A stretch of DNA of 64,000 nt from Rotaria macrura (Eukaryota > Rotifera > Eurotatoria > Philodinida > Philodinidae): contig OENT01000581.1 of NCBI GenBank assembly GCA_900239685.1, forward strand, positions 1 through 64,000, given 5' to 3'. Positions 52,420 to 61,949 of this stretch are shown piece by piece. The position numbers were made by a program, and so were the translations under genes. The notes beneath the pieces are model-generated. The model had not been told where the DNA came from. It did not search any database and saw nothing but the letters and a program-made list of their open reading frames with translations. How positions within the stretch are numbered: position 1 is the first letter of the stretch; each line of letters begins with the position of its first letter.

Positions 52420-55257
52420 ATGGCCGATTCAAAATCTATAGATCGGATCATGTCATCCAATGAAAGTCATTCAAATTTAGGGGAAATAGCAAAAATACTT
52501 CTGATTGGTGAAATAGGCACTGGAAAATCAACATTGATCAATTATCTACATAATTATTGTCTTCATGGCGATTTAAATCATCTTAAAAGGATAGTTCCAT
52601 GCAATTCTCATCTAGTCACTAGTGAAGAATTGTCTTACAACGCATCCAATATCAATAATAGTGCACAGTCGATAACTACGCACTGCATGCAGTATAGTTT
52701 CTCTGATGAAGCAACAGACAAACAATATGTATTCATTGATACGCCGGGTCTTTCTGAAATCTGCAATAATGAACAAAATCCAACCAATCTGAATAAAATC
52801 CTAAATGTCATCACACAAATAGATTATTTAACATCTATTATACTCGTTCTCAACGGTTCAATGAATCGATTAACAGTCAATTTTCGTCATATTATTGATA
52901 GCTTAAATGCTTATGTACCTGATATTATCATACGAAATATTGTTGTTGTATTAACCAATGTTAAAAAACATCAGTCACCATTAGATTTGAGAATATTGAA
53001 TTTATATGGGGAAATACATCCATTTTATATGCAAAATGGAGCATTTACATCGGATCCTAAAACATGGACAAGATCTATTCGTAATGAACTTCAATCTGAT
53101 TGGAATCATTCGATGGTTCAAATCAAACAAATATTTCAGACGATTGATTCATTTAAAACATTATCGTACGATAGTTTTATACATATGAAACACATACAAA
53201 ACGATATCAAATCCATCATTCATCAATCGAATCTTGAAGTGATTCTAATAGATAAAATACAAAATAAACTTGCACAATTAGATAATTCATTTCAACAGAC
53301 TCATATATATCTGACAACAAATCAAGATTCTACACAATATGAAACGATTGAAAAAGTTCAACAAGTCGATGCACCATATTATAATACATTATGTATGTAT
53401 TGTAATCAACTGTGTCATAATCATTGTAGTTCCAATGAAAAAATCAATACTGGAACACAAATATTTTATCAATGTTTAATGATGAATCATGGCAAATGTC
53501 AACAATGTCGACATCATTGTTTATATATCAATCATTACTATGCTAGAAAAACTATAGTTAAAACTCATGAAAGTTTACATGATGTGCTAGTTGATTTAAC
53601 AAAAAAATACAATCATATCTATCAAAATCGCAATGATAGCCAAGTAAAAATGGTAACTAAACTAGAAATAGAAAATCTATTTGAAATAATTCTGAAACAA
53701 AAATTTACAGATATTAAAAATCAGTCTCGACAATTAACTAAACTATGTTCAGCATTTGATTTCGTACGAGAATTTCAACGTTTAATCAGTCTCGTGAAAA
53801 TGCAATCGGATTCACTAGAAAATTTTGAAACAAAATTTATAACTGAAAATTTTATTCAACAAGTGAGTAGACTTTTTCGGTTGATTCAAGAAAATCAAAA
53901 ACGAAATCACTTGAATCAATCACCTATGAAAATAATTCATACAGATGAACTCGTAGAAAACAAGTCAGCAGTTGATATAAATCGTATGACAACTTCTGAT
54001 TTAATTGAACTATATCGTAATGCAATCGATCATGAAATTATAAAATCAATTTTAAATGAACTTCATCAACGTGCCCTAGGTAAATCTACGAGTCCATTAG
54101 TATCATCGGATCAAATCATGGCAATCAATAAATATTTGGAAAAATATAATCATAAACATGTTTACGAATTAAGCTACATATGTCATAAATTACAACAAAC
54201 AATTCATCAGATTGTTAAATCTGATATTTTAAATATTTCTCATGTGAATTCTGAACTTTTAATAGAAATTTTTATCGTGCAAACATTACTTGATGATAAA
54301 GAAAAACAGGAGAACAGTCATCATGATGAAAGTTTTCCATCCATACCTATAAATATGTCGCAAATAATGATTGAAAATCGTGAAGAACAAATATTAAGAA
54401 CACTACCTGAACTAGTGCAGAAACTTCCATATCCAAATACGGAGATCATGCCATCACCAATGAAACTATCAAACACAAATACAACTGTAATTGGATTTTC
54501 TCATTTGAATTCGACTCCTTATCCTGTAAACAATGATTCATCATGTATGCCTCCGTTACCAACCGATTATATACCGGTAGTTAAACAAAGTAAATGTCAA
54601 TCTCCTGCAGTTTGTTCGGTTGAAGAATGTCAGCATAAACTAGTCGATGCGCAACCTAAAAAATCAACAGTCGATAAAGAAGATTTCATGGCGATTTCAT
54701 TTCAAACGAATTATCGACCATCGTCAAATGATGACGCTGATTCTAAGATTGACAAGTCATTAGATCAAATCAGAGAAGAAAAAAATGATACATCCTTGAA
54801 TGAATGTCCATCGACACCTGATGTCGTACCACTTCATAGTAATTTATATACCTCATCGAATACTCTATTAAATGATTGGAAAGATGATATTATGACTGAT
54901 TCAAATGATGAGGATTGGTCTGTATTAGATAACGTTAGTCTTTTATTAATGTATCTCGATACAAATCAGAAACAAGTCGAATCTAGACAGGAAGCCATTC
55001 TTCAAGTACTTCAACGACGATGTTATAGTGAAAATCCAATGTTAACTATGCAAAGAAAAAATTCATATCATGAAAAAGTACAAGTTCACGAAACGAAATC
55101 ATATGGAGAACTTTTTCGAGAACAAACAACTATCCAACAGAAAATTCGAGTTTACTTAAAACAAGATGACTCGATATTGATTAATGGGTTGCTGTCAGAA
55201 TTAATTATTGAAGCCTATGTGTTGAATCAATTGATATTATCTAAGAAACAAGTTTGA
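52420..55257 (+). CDS. Large P-loop GTPase-like protein with Cys/His cluster
   Basis: Single exon, 945 residues. The N-terminal domain (about 22-245) is a G domain of AIG1/GIMAP-septin type: Walker A GEIGTGKST (30-38), possible switch Thr86/Thr87, Walker B/G3 FIDTPGL (105-111). The G4 position reads LTNVKK (178-183) rather than a clean TKxD, so guanine specificity is doubtful. Next comes a dense Cys/His cluster at 325-372 (C325, C328, C332, H333, C336, C352, H357, C360, C363, H366, C367, H372), which looks like a treble-clef or RING-like metal site. A similar cluster follows the G domain in uncharacterised fish and invertebrate GTPases I recall, but I cannot name the family. The C-terminal 570 residues are helical with two related segments (ELYRNAIDHEIIKSILNEL, about 527, and a copy near 845) separated by disordered Ser/Pro/Asp-rich linkers. 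No membrane segment. Function unknown; an immune or membrane-remodelling role is only a guess. Confidence 0.8.
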   Translation: MADSKSIDRIMSSNESHSNLGEIAKILLIGEIGTGKSTLINYLHNYCLHGDLNHLKRIVPCNSHLVTSEELSYNASNINNSAQSITTHCMQYSFSDEATDKQYVFIDTPGLSEICNNEQNPTNLNKILNVITQIDYLTSIILVLNGSMNRLTVNFRHIIDSLNAYVPDIIIRNIVVVLTNVKKHQSPLDLRILNLYGEIHPFYMQNGAFTSDPKTWTRSIRNELQSDWNHSMVQIKQIFQTIDSFKTLSYDSFIHMKHIQNDIKSIIHQSNLEVILIDKIQNKLAQLDNSFQQTHIYLTTNQDSTQYETIEKVQQVDAPYYNTLCMYCNQLCHNHCSSNEKINTGTQIFYQCLMMNHGKCQQCRHHCLYINHYYARKTIVKTHESLHDVLVDLTKKYNHIYQNRNDSQVKMVTKLEIENLFEIILKQKFTDIKNQSRQLTKLCSAFDFVREFQRLISLVKMQSDSLENFETKFITENFIQQVSRLFRLIQENQKRNHLNQSPMKIIHTDELVENKSAVDINRMTTSDLIELYRNAIDHEIIKSILNELHQRALGKSTSPLVSSDQIMAINKYLEKYNHKHVYELSYICHKLQQTIHQIVKSDILNISHVNSELLIEIFIVQTLLDDKEKQENSHHDESFPSIPINMSQIMIENREEQILRTLPELVQKLPYPNTEIMPSPMKLSNTNTTVIGFSHLNSTPYPVNNDSSCMPPLPTDYIPVVKQSKCQSPAVCSVEECQHKLVDAQPKKSTVDKEDFMAISFQTNYRPSSNDDADSKIDKSLDQIREEKNDTSLNECPSTPDVVPLHSNLYTSSNTLLNDWKDDIMTDSNDEDWSVLDNVSLLLMYLDTNQKQVESRQEAILQVLQRRCYSENPMLTMQRKNSYHEKVQVHETKSYGELFREQTTIQQKIRVYLKQDDSILINGLLSELIIEAYVLNQLILSKKQV

Positions 55258-55374
55258 AACTACTGACATTTGTATATATGTATCTACATAGATATAAATG
55301 TATGGTTCTAGAATTTATACAATCAATTTCGTCTTTATTTCAAAAAAGAAATAAGTTTTATTCTTAGTCTTCTT

Positions 55375-55380
55375 AATAAA
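55375..55380 (+). terminator. Polyadenylation signal of GTPase-like gene
   Basis: AATAAA 118 bases after the stop codon at 55257. Confidence 0.6.
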
Positions 55381-55399
55381 AATCTATAGAATATTCCAA

Positions 55400-58020
55400 T
55401 GTATAAAAGTTCAATGCCGAGAATCACATCTATTGTATTTTTCTATAATATTTCAAAAAAAAATACGAAGACTACAGAATCCTAAGTGAACTGTCTGGTG
55501 ATTTATTTAAAAAAAACTAATCGAGAAGTTATGTTTCATAAGTTGTTACTCATGAAAGCTTTATGCATTTACTTCTGTGATCCATTTCTTTAAGTTGACG
55601 GAGGTCTGAAAAGATATCGAATAACAACTTGAAAAAATGAATTCTATCCGTAGTTAATTAAACAACATTTATTATTGAGTGTCTGAGCTTCACTGTGAAT
55701 GGGATACATTTATAATTTATGAATGACATATTGATAGTAAGAACAAAGAACATGGTGAATAATTCGATGAGATTTGTCTGCATTAGTACATGTTGACAAC
55801 AGTTCATACAAAACGACTAATGGCCAACCAGCATGGCTGAAGTTGAGCGCTCAAATTTTCGGAGATGATACAACAGGTTTTAGTCATATAAAGTTTTTAG
55901 GCAAGTTTTCGTAGATCCTTTATTGATCGATCTCGTTTGTTTTTAATAATTACGAAACAAAATGATGGTTACCAGCCAAAATTCAGCTTTTTCATGTAAA
56001 AGTAGCTTGAAAAGGCTTTATTTCTCTTATCGTATTTCATTGATGGAAACATATTTAACACTTAAAATAGTACTGGTAGCTTGAAATACAAATGAACATT
56101 GTTATTTTTTGGTATCCCAAGCGATATTTCTAAATACGAAAAAAAATTTTAGACCTGTGAAAATCGTTTTGAAAATTAATGCCTTTGCGTTGCTTAATGT
56201 TTTTCCAATGGCTCACTCATTTTGCAAGCTGTGAATGTTTTCTCTGCACCAGAAGATAGCCCTATCATTCAACTATAAAACTGCATCTCTCAAAATTTAT
56301 CAACATGGAGTAGTTTGCAGGATTTATCACTCTTTCTGTGTCATCCAAGAACCGAGGGTTTTTTGTCTGTGCCTTACCGATAATTTGCAAGTATGATTGA
56401 ATTAGTTTACTTGCATATTTCTTAAAAATTGCAAGTCTTTCCCTTCTACCATTCTATAAATAGATATAGCTGTTCGAAGTCGAAAAAATGTCTGTGTGCT
56501 ACCTGCGTTTTGCATGAGTTTTCGCATGATTTAAAAAAACTATCATCTAAAGTATTGAGTAAATAGAGCACAAATAATGATAATAATGAAGATTTTAGGA
56601 AACACATGTTTTACAAGAACGCTTGTAATTGGACTGATTGTCGAATGACGAGTCATCTCCAGGAACCAAACATATTTAGTAGTTAGTATGTGGAACTTTT
56701 CATGATTCAGTATGACATCTTTAGAAGGAAGAGAATGTTTGAGGGATGTAGAATTCGCATGAATTTGAGTTATGGAAGGATTGTTAGTCTTAACATAATT
56801 TACACAACGTGAGTATAAAACTTCACATAGTATTTCTTTGTTTTAAAAATTTTATCATGTGGAAATTATGACAAGATAGTGCATGCAGGTATCGAGTGTG
56901 TATACTAAGTAGTATTCTGTTTCATGTTACCGGTATAATTCTGAGAGACGTATTGAATATTGCCTATGTTCAGACTAAACAAGGACAATTAGTAAGTATT
57001 GTCATGGCGATCAAGACATTCCTTTCTCATAAGACATAGGTTTTCAATGAAAATTGCTCTAGCATATTCATTGTCTATAGTTTTTTTCGCCTTATAAACA
57101 GTGCCGTATCTATTTAGCAAACTTTATATTTTTTTCTAAGAAATGAATGCTTTCTTTGAATATTTTTTTAGTAACTCATTCTTCTCTGATTTTGATTTTG
57201 ATAATTTTTGTGTTCTTACTTAAGTTTTTATTTCAGATTTGAATAGTTCGATTTTCTTCAACGACACTCATATCTTTCACAAAGTAATAACAATTTGATA
57301 TAATGAAAGAAATTTTATAGTGATACTCTACATAAAGATATCCAATCATAGAATTGTTCCTGTAGCTTTGATCTCTGTCGAGAACATTAAGTCACTTTTT
57401 CATAATTCATAGAGATCTATGACAAGGATTATAAAGATTAATTAACTAATACTACGCATCTAATCAGTATAGTGCAGACAAAGACGTCGGTAGACATAAA
57501 AATACAATCTATACGAGTTAAATACTCATCGTTGTTTAACTTGTAAAGAAACATTAACAATACAAGGAAGTTTTTATAGTAGGCATCAGATTTAACATAG
57601 AAACATGTGCATGTTATAAGAATCTCTTTCCAAACATCTAATCATTTACTTTTCCATTTTAATGCATTATTTCACGTGATTGTTCACTACTGTTGTTTCA
57701 CTATTGGACTATCGAAGAAACTACATGTACCTCGCTGTTCTTATCAAAATCTGATTTCGTCGATTGTCTAATCAATGAATGAGCAAGGTCAATTTGATTG
57801 AGATTTATTTGTCAGCTAGACGAATTAAATAGGATAGCTTCTAAGAAACTCGTCGTATAACTTGGAAATCTATTACTGATGTTTCATGAAGTGAGTTATT
57901 CATTGGTTAGGTGCAACATGAAACACAAAAGACAATAAATACGACGACGTAATTTCCAGTTCTACATCATTAGATCGCTCAAGAAGATTTATCAGCTGAC
58001 TTCAAGAAAGATTTATTATT
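55400..58020. other. Intergenic, no gene seen
   Basis: About 2.6 kb of AT-rich sequence with only short frames lacking domains. No terminal repeats or RNA genes recognised. Confidence 0.5.
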
Positions 58021-58029
58021 GTTGTGTGA

Positions 58030-59470
58030 CTAGGCACACAACCAGGATTTTTGTTGGGGGGCTAAGTTTTTGGATTTTATTTAATGACATTCTTTGTCTG
58101 TGGTGAATAGTTTCGAATTTATTCTGGTTCATAGTTTTTTATTTGTCAACATATATTTACAAAATGAAAATAAAAATAAATTAATAAATATTTGTTAGGG
58201 ATGACAATCAAATAGATTAATTTGTAAAACTTATGTTACGTTTCGATTTAGCGAATTCATCAATGATACTATCGATATTCTATTTTTCATCAATGTCTTT
58301 GTCAGAGACCAATAAGGAATCGAATTGTTGGATGATTCAATTCGACTCAACCCGAATCGAATCGAATCGAATCGGAGGTGTCTATTCGGTTTCACTTTCG
58401 AATCGCAGCACCGAGTGTCATTTTCAAATATTTTTCGCGTTATATGTTCTGTCGTTGCAACACTTTACTGCAATACCACCACTGAGTGGCAGTTCATCGC
58501 TGCTGGACAAGTTATCATGCAACGAAGTTAGAGGTGTGACATCTCAAAAGTAAACACCATTCTCTTTATTAACTCAGTCGGAAGTAACAGTGATTGGTAA
58601 TTCTGTTTCTACTATGGTTCGTCTCTGCTTCATCGTAATACTTTTCTGTATAGCCTTAATATTGTTCAGCTACCTACACGTGCGCTAGCAACTTCGTACT
58701 GTTTGAATCCGTGGGTGAAAGCTGAGATTTTATTGCTTTTAAAATCCCATATGTATACTAAAACATTCAGACCAATTCTGTAGAAACCGAATTCAAGAGA
58801 ACACCTCCCATAGTGATTAGCATTTTCAAAAACTTTGGAGAAAATCATTGGCATCCTACGAAATCCAAAGCAAGCTGCAAGAACCTAAAAGATCTATGGT
58901 AGTTGTAAATCATATCGATAATTAACCCATAGATAAAAAAAATCCTTGGTATTGTTACTAAAACGATTACAATAATCGGAACATTTCAGCATTCTTAGAA
59001 AATTCAAGAAAATGTGAGTACATGTGGATTAGAAGTGCATTTCGAAAAATAGATAAGACAGTTCTTTCCCTTGGTTAGAACTTTTAGATGCACCCATCCA
59101 TACTCAATCTCCTTTTTGTTATGAAATGAATTTTTCCTTGTCTAATCTGTTTTTGTATTATGATTGTTCTTTGCGAAATATACTTAGAAGCAAAAGAAAA
59201 GAATACCGTCCATCGAGACAGATGATGCTTATCATGGCTACACAAACGCTCTACAAACAATGTTGCGATCTTCTGTTATGCATGAGTCGAATGGGGTTGA
59301 ATCGAATAAGGCATAAACTCAGTCAAATCGAATCGGGTCGAATTGAGAATTTTCTATTCGTTTCGGTCTCAGATGTTGATAACAGGAAAAAAATATACTA
59401 TCAATGATTGTTTTGGGGGGGGGGTATCGATTCCCTCAATCCCCCCTTTGACTGCGTCACTGTGTATAAT
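58030..59470. repeat. Probable decayed transposon with G/C runs
   Basis: The left side at about 58033 reads CACACAACCAGG then GTTGGGGGG; the right side, complemented from about 59463, reads CAGTGACGCAGTCAAAGGGG. Both resemble the CAGTGRCGCAGCCAGG..GGGG ends of several DNA transposon families, though they match each other only weakly. Inside are GAATC tandem units at 58354-58374 and scattered GAATCGAAT words near 59286-59345. A second G/C-run (about 59494-59504) follows. No transposase recognised. Confidence 0.4.
58354..58374 (+). repeat. (GAATC)n short tandem repeat
   Basis: Four consecutive GAATC units inside the probable transposon remnant; related words recur about 950 bases downstream. 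Confidence 0.7.
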
Positions 59471-59499
59471 GCAACATACTCATAGTTTGTCGACCCCCC

Positions 59500-60155
59500 C
59501 CCCTGTTTTGCTATCTTGACCGGAGAAAGTTTTGACACAGATATCCTTCACGGTCACATGGTCGTACGACAAATTGTGAAACCATAGTTCACTGATCGGA
59601 AATTGTATTCTACAATTTTGAAAGAATGGAATGTTAGTAGTCTTTATTTTATCTCTCTCGTGTTGAAGATTTACGGATATTATCTATTTCAGTAATCTGT
59701 TGTTAAAAATATCTGAAAATAATACCCCAAATGATCACATATTTATGTTTCAAGTCATTGATATTGATAGAATTTGAAGTGTGCTTACCTTTTGCAAAGT
59801 TTTGGAGAATTCTTAAGCTATTTAAGGCTTTAGTTGTGTTTGGTGAAGAACAATAACATTGGATCATTCAAATAATTTCAGCTTTGTTGTCAAGTTAATT
59901 CTACTAAGTATGAGGAATGATCGAATCTTGGGTTAATGTATGTCTAAACTCTAGTGTCATTATTCAAACGCTTACCTTCCACAAAGTTAGATTGAAATTT
60001 ATGAATAGCACGATATGTGATAAAGTAACCCCACCCAACCCCGCCCTCCCCCTTCGTAGTTCAAAGGCCACTTTCCATCTTCCTTTTTTCTCGAATTAAA
60101 AATTGTTTCGATGCGTTTAAGACGGCTCTTTTCATGGAATGAACACTATTAAATT
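59500..60155. other. Upstream region of acyl-CoA oxidase-like gene
   Basis: No separate gene. A C-rich stretch (about 60030-60053) precedes the acceptor at 60171. A promoter is expected here, but I see no clear TATA box. Confidence 0.4.
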
Positions 60156-60157
60156 GC

Positions 60158-60171
60158 CCTTTTCCTTTCAG
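60158..60171 (+). promoter_or_regulatory. Splice-acceptor-like site before acyl-CoA oxidase-like gene
   Basis: CCTTTTCCTTTCAG is a strong 3' splice site 45 bases before the ATG at 60217. It decides against the upstream ATG at 60139, which lies before it. Cis intron end or spliced-leader acceptor. Confidence 0.6.
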
Positions 60172-60216
60172 GTTTATAGATATTATTACATACACGGATA
60201 TACTAGAATTGTCGAC

Positions 60217-61827
60217 ATGGATTACTTCATTCAATTGCCCGGTTTACTAATACTTCCATTATTTCTTTATTGCATAATTAACGCTCTTCTCAAGTTTCGT
60301 CGGTCGAAGCGTTTATATATTTGTCCAGTGGATTCGTCACCCAACACATACACGTCTCTTCTTCCTACGGATTTCTATACTAAACCTAATCAGCCAGGCA
60401 ACAATGATGGTGGCTATGTATACGACAGCAATACTGATACGGTACTTGAACAACTACGAACCGTGGTAGCTACGCTTCATTCACAAAAAGCCCTGGCATC
60501 TTTAGATCCATATAATCTTATACGCATTCATGAACGCTTAGCCTACACAAATAGTAATGATGTAGTCAATTGGTTTACCGTCCAGTTCAATTTATTTGCG
60601 GGTTCCATATCAGCATTGGGCACTACCACTCATGCAGTATTGGTGCAAGAAGCTAGAGAGCTAAAGAAATTTGGGTGCTTCGCGTTAACGGAAAGAGGTG
60701 CTGGTGTATTGTCGGGCTTACTTTGTGAGACGATTGCATATTACAATTTAGAAACAAAGAATATTGTGATTCACACACCGAATGATAATGCTAAAAAGTG
60801 CTGGATTTCATACGCTGGTAACAGTCAAACTGAATATGCGGTCGTATTTGCTAAATGGTGTCAAGCTAATGTTGATAATAGCAGCAAACAAGTGTCTGTG
60901 AATACTAGTATTGGTAAATTATTTCTGACACCTCATGTAGTAGCTATTGTAGTGCGAATTCGCAGTGACGGCGTTATTGTGTCTGGTATATGTATTGAAG
61001 AGTGTTATACTCGTTCCGATTTTCGGTCAAACTCTTTCGGTACTCTTACTTTTACCGAATTCAATACAGCACCGGAAAATCTACTCAATCGATATTGTTC
61101 GCTCGATACAAAAACCGGAGCTCTTCGAGTAGATGGCAACTGTCCGAAATTATTCTTCAAGCTATCCAATCGTTTACTAGTTGGTCGGTTGTGCCTATCA
61201 GCTACGGCAATTATATGTGCCAAAATGGCATTACACCTTGTCATCACTAAAGTCTATAATAGCAAACGAGTTCAATACTCTTATGTTACCGATCATCTGC
61301 AAGTTATAATACAGCAAGTCTGCGAAATGGACTGTTACTTTCGCCGGTTGACTAAACGCTTCGAAATTGATCCGTCTACAAGCATTGGTATTGAAGAGTT
61401 ATTAGAACGAAATATTGATGAGATTCTCTTGATCAAAGCCTATGTACCACCTTTGTGTCGATCCATCGTTGCCAAATGTCGTGAACTTTTGGGCGCAGAA
61501 GCATTACTTGCACATAATCGAATGACGGAATCTCATGCCAGCTGCTACGCTAACTGCTTAGCTGAAGGCGACTCAGTAATAATGGCACAAGCATTTGTTG
61601 GTCAATGCATGCGAAAGTACAAACATGTGTCACTTCGTAATTGGCGTTTACTTTGGTTCATGATGAAAATACTCGTTATGGTACCTGCACATAAACGCAT
61701 AAACTACATTAATGCACATCAAACAGAGGTGATGGCTGTGTTTCAACAGATAGCCGATGGAATCTTTCAAGACCAAGCCATTCAATCTAATTTGTTGAGT
61801 ATTCCTCTCCCGTTCGCTAATACATAA
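60217..61827 (+). CDS. Acyl-CoA oxidase-like flavoprotein with N-terminal membrane anchor
   Basis: 536 residues from the chosen ATG; an in-frame ATG at 60139 lies before a strong splice acceptor and is probably not used. The core resembles acyl-CoA oxidases, which oxidise fatty acyl-CoA to the trans-2-enoyl form with FAD and give H2O2. GCFALTERGAGVLSG (about 153-167) matches the conserved substrate/FAD-binding GCFALTE motif, followed by an HTPNDNAKKCWI beta-strand region, then FGTLTFTEFNTAPENLLNRY and the helical C-terminal FAD domain. Unusual points: a hydrophobic segment at about residues 4-25 (IQLPGLLILPLFLYCIINALL) then a basic FRRSKR suggests a membrane anchor facing the cytosol; the C-terminus (PFANT) is not a peroxisomal SKL signal; and it is shorter than the usual ~660 residues, lacking much of the second C-terminal lobe. 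It may work at another membrane or on another acyl substrate. Activity unproven; general family assignment firm. Confidence 0.8.
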   Translation: MDYFIQLPGLLILPLFLYCIINALLKFRRSKRLYICPVDSSPNTYTSLLPTDFYTKPNQPGNNDGGYVYDSNTDTVLEQLRTVVATLHSQKALASLDPYNLIRIHERLAYTNSNDVVNWFTVQFNLFAGSISALGTTTHAVLVQEARELKKFGCFALTERGAGVLSGLLCETIAYYNLETKNIVIHTPNDNAKKCWISYAGNSQTEYAVVFAKWCQANVDNSSKQVSVNTSIGKLFLTPHVVAIVVRIRSDGVIVSGICIEECYTRSDFRSNSFGTLTFTEFNTAPENLLNRYCSLDTKTGALRVDGNCPKLFFKLSNRLLVGRLCLSATAIICAKMALHLVITKVYNSKRVQYSYVTDHLQVIIQQVCEMDCYFRRLTKRFEIDPSTSIGIEELLERNIDEILLIKAYVPPLCRSIVAKCRELLGAEALLAHNRMTESHASCYANCLAEGDSVIMAQAFVGQCMRKYKHVSLRNWRLLWFMMKILVMVPAHKRINYINAHQTEVMAVFQQIADGIFQDQAIQSNLLSIPLPFANT

Positions 61828-61931
61828 ACATTCCAACGCTCTTGTCAGATTGCAACTCAATATCGTTCGATCATTTTTTCTGTTTGTTTCTCTTTATTAT
61901 AATCTTCACATATTTCATTGATCTGAATAAT

Positions 61932-61937
61932 AATAAA
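61932..61937 (+). terminator. Polyadenylation signal of acyl-CoA oxidase-like gene
   Basis: AATAAA 105 bases after the stop codon. Confidence 0.6.
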
Positions 61938-61949
61938 TCTTCATGATCC

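Noticed and set aside
60139-60216. Upstream ATG as the start of the acyl-CoA oxidase-like protein
   Set aside because: A strong splice acceptor (CCTTTTCCTTTCAG) lies between it and the next ATG, so this part is probably not in the mature mRNA.
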